Assembly: GCF_947497045.1 (NCBI RefSeq)
Contig: NZ_CANMEU010000001.1
Location: 310,001-374,000, forward strand
Origin: an uncultured Tateyamaria sp.
Lineage (GTDB): Bacteria > Pseudomonadota > Alphaproteobacteria > Rhodobacterales > Rhodobacteraceae
Direction: 5' to 3'
Length of the DNA: 64,000 nucleotides
Shown: one piece after another, positions 63,603-64,000 of the stretch
Layout of the letters: each line of letters begins with the position of its first letter
Position numbering within the stretch: position 1 is the stretch's first letter
Notes under the pieces: generated by a model
Database searches by the model: none
What the model was told of the DNA's origin: nothing
What the model saw: the letters and a program-made list of their open reading frames with translations, nothing else
Made by a program: the position numbers and the translations under genes

Positions 63603-64000
63603 GTTCGGGGCGTCTGGCCGATAAAGACAAGAGCAGAGGTGGTGCAGTTCTTTGAGCCTTCGCCGTAGCGGATAGCCACGCGCCTTAAGTTATTGGGCCT
63701 GCCTGACGATGAAGGTCTTGTTCGGCATACCACTCTGGCCGACGACGACACCAACGCGCTATGACGCAAGGCAGGGCGTATTCGACTACATCAAGATGTC
63801 TACAACCCAAAACGCAAGCACACAAACAACGACATGCCGTCGCCCGTTGACTTCGAAGAAAGACGGATCAAACTGAGATAAGCCGGTGTCTAAGAAACTA
63901 GGGGATCTCAGTTCTGGTGAACAAACTTGTGCGCGGGGCAAGGCATCTTTGCCGCTGACCTCGCCAAGCTTGAAGCAACTCAGTTTCGCGCTGATGATCT
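63603..64000. other. non-coding or decayed stretch with a transposase remnant
   Basis: The last 398 bp hold no intact gene. The first 150 bp show nothing I recognise. A transposase tail follows (separate entry), and the final ~95 bases after the IS end are unassigned. Confidence 0.6.
63754..63904 (+). mobile_element. IS3-family remnant: frameshifted transposase OrfB C-terminus and right end
   Basis: The frame TRYDARQGVFDYIKM breaks at about 63799 and resumes one base out as YNPKRKHTNNDMPSPVDFEE, the last part of an IS3-type OrfB transposase (usual form VFDYIxxFYNPKRKH). One base is missing inside the Phe codon. Shortly after the stop, TGTCTAAGAAACTAGGGG (63887-63904) looks like the right terminal repeat of such elements. 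The 5' part is absent, so the element is dead. Confidence 0.75.

Overview
The window looks like chromosomal DNA of an alphaproteobacterium of the order Rhodobacterales, most likely a marine Roseobacter-group member. The evidence is its high GC content, a CcrM GANTC methyltransferase next to rnhB, the many Rhodobacterales-type DUF proteins (DUF2125, DUF2794, DUF3095, DUF4170, DUF721, DUF2783), a divergent KDO-transferase-like gene fused by overlap to lpxK, and a TctABC/TctDE tricarboxylate uptake locus. I cannot name a genus. Genes are dense, with many ATGA-type 4-bp overlaps. I saw no rRNA, tRNA or CRISPR array.

Layout. 1-9 kb: partial MscS channel, HNH protein, crotonase and SDR pair, then a forward run of DUF2125 protein, PmbA/TldE, CysQ-like phosphatase, DUF4170, WaaA-like protein and LpxK (envelope). 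9.3-19.5 kb: a frameshifted CaiB-type CoA-transferase behind a DsbA-like protein and a DUF721 protein, divergent mutY, an AlkB hydroxylase, GFA protein, class III nucleotide cyclase, ccrM with GANTC sites in its promoter, rnhB, two small secreted proteins and a membrane protein that seems to carry a C-terminal winged helix. 19.6-26 kb: HpaI-type aldolase, DUF3095, MFS, asd and a MuiA-like protein. 26-28.6 kb: a compact inorganic-carbon operon (beta-carbonic anhydrase, SbtA-type bicarbonate permease, SbtB-type PII protein). 28.7-34.2 kb: Hpt-like protein, M17 aminopeptidase, NlpC/P60, DUF2794, a paaI-paaK pair and a TetR regulator with a candidate operator. 34.4-39.1 kb: AEC transporter, then a tightly overlapping run of S-formylglutathione hydrolase, DUF188, HAD, ornithine-cyclodeaminase-like and alpha/beta hydrolase genes.

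39-52 kb: MFS, ZapE, a membrane-anchored unknown protein with a strong promoter inside an inverted repeat, folC-accD, and a CPBP protease overlapping a 1026-residue ABC-exporter-like protein. That protein has lost essentially every ATPase motif and ends in a cyclic-nucleotide-binding domain. It is the most unusual gene here. ilvD, a lipoprotein, a DUF6478-like protein and a short hypothetical follow. 52.3-55.6 kb: a decayed gene (two frameshifts and a stop), then a catabolic-looking operon of MBL-fold protein, FAD monooxygenase and DUF2783. 55.6-62.1 kb: a complete tripartite tricarboxylate transport locus in which tctD and tctE are followed by an overlapping gene for an extra periplasmic binding protein. 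They are divergent from tctC-tctB-tctA, with tandem 10-11-bp repeats in the shared promoter region. 62.2-64 kb: a nucleotide-sugar dehydrogenase and a 5'-truncated, frameshifted IS3-type transposase tail, suggesting that an accessory polysaccharide region starts at the right edge.

A family of short intergenic repeats (core CCAAAAATACC or variants, next to GC-rich hairpins) sits at gene ends across the whole window.
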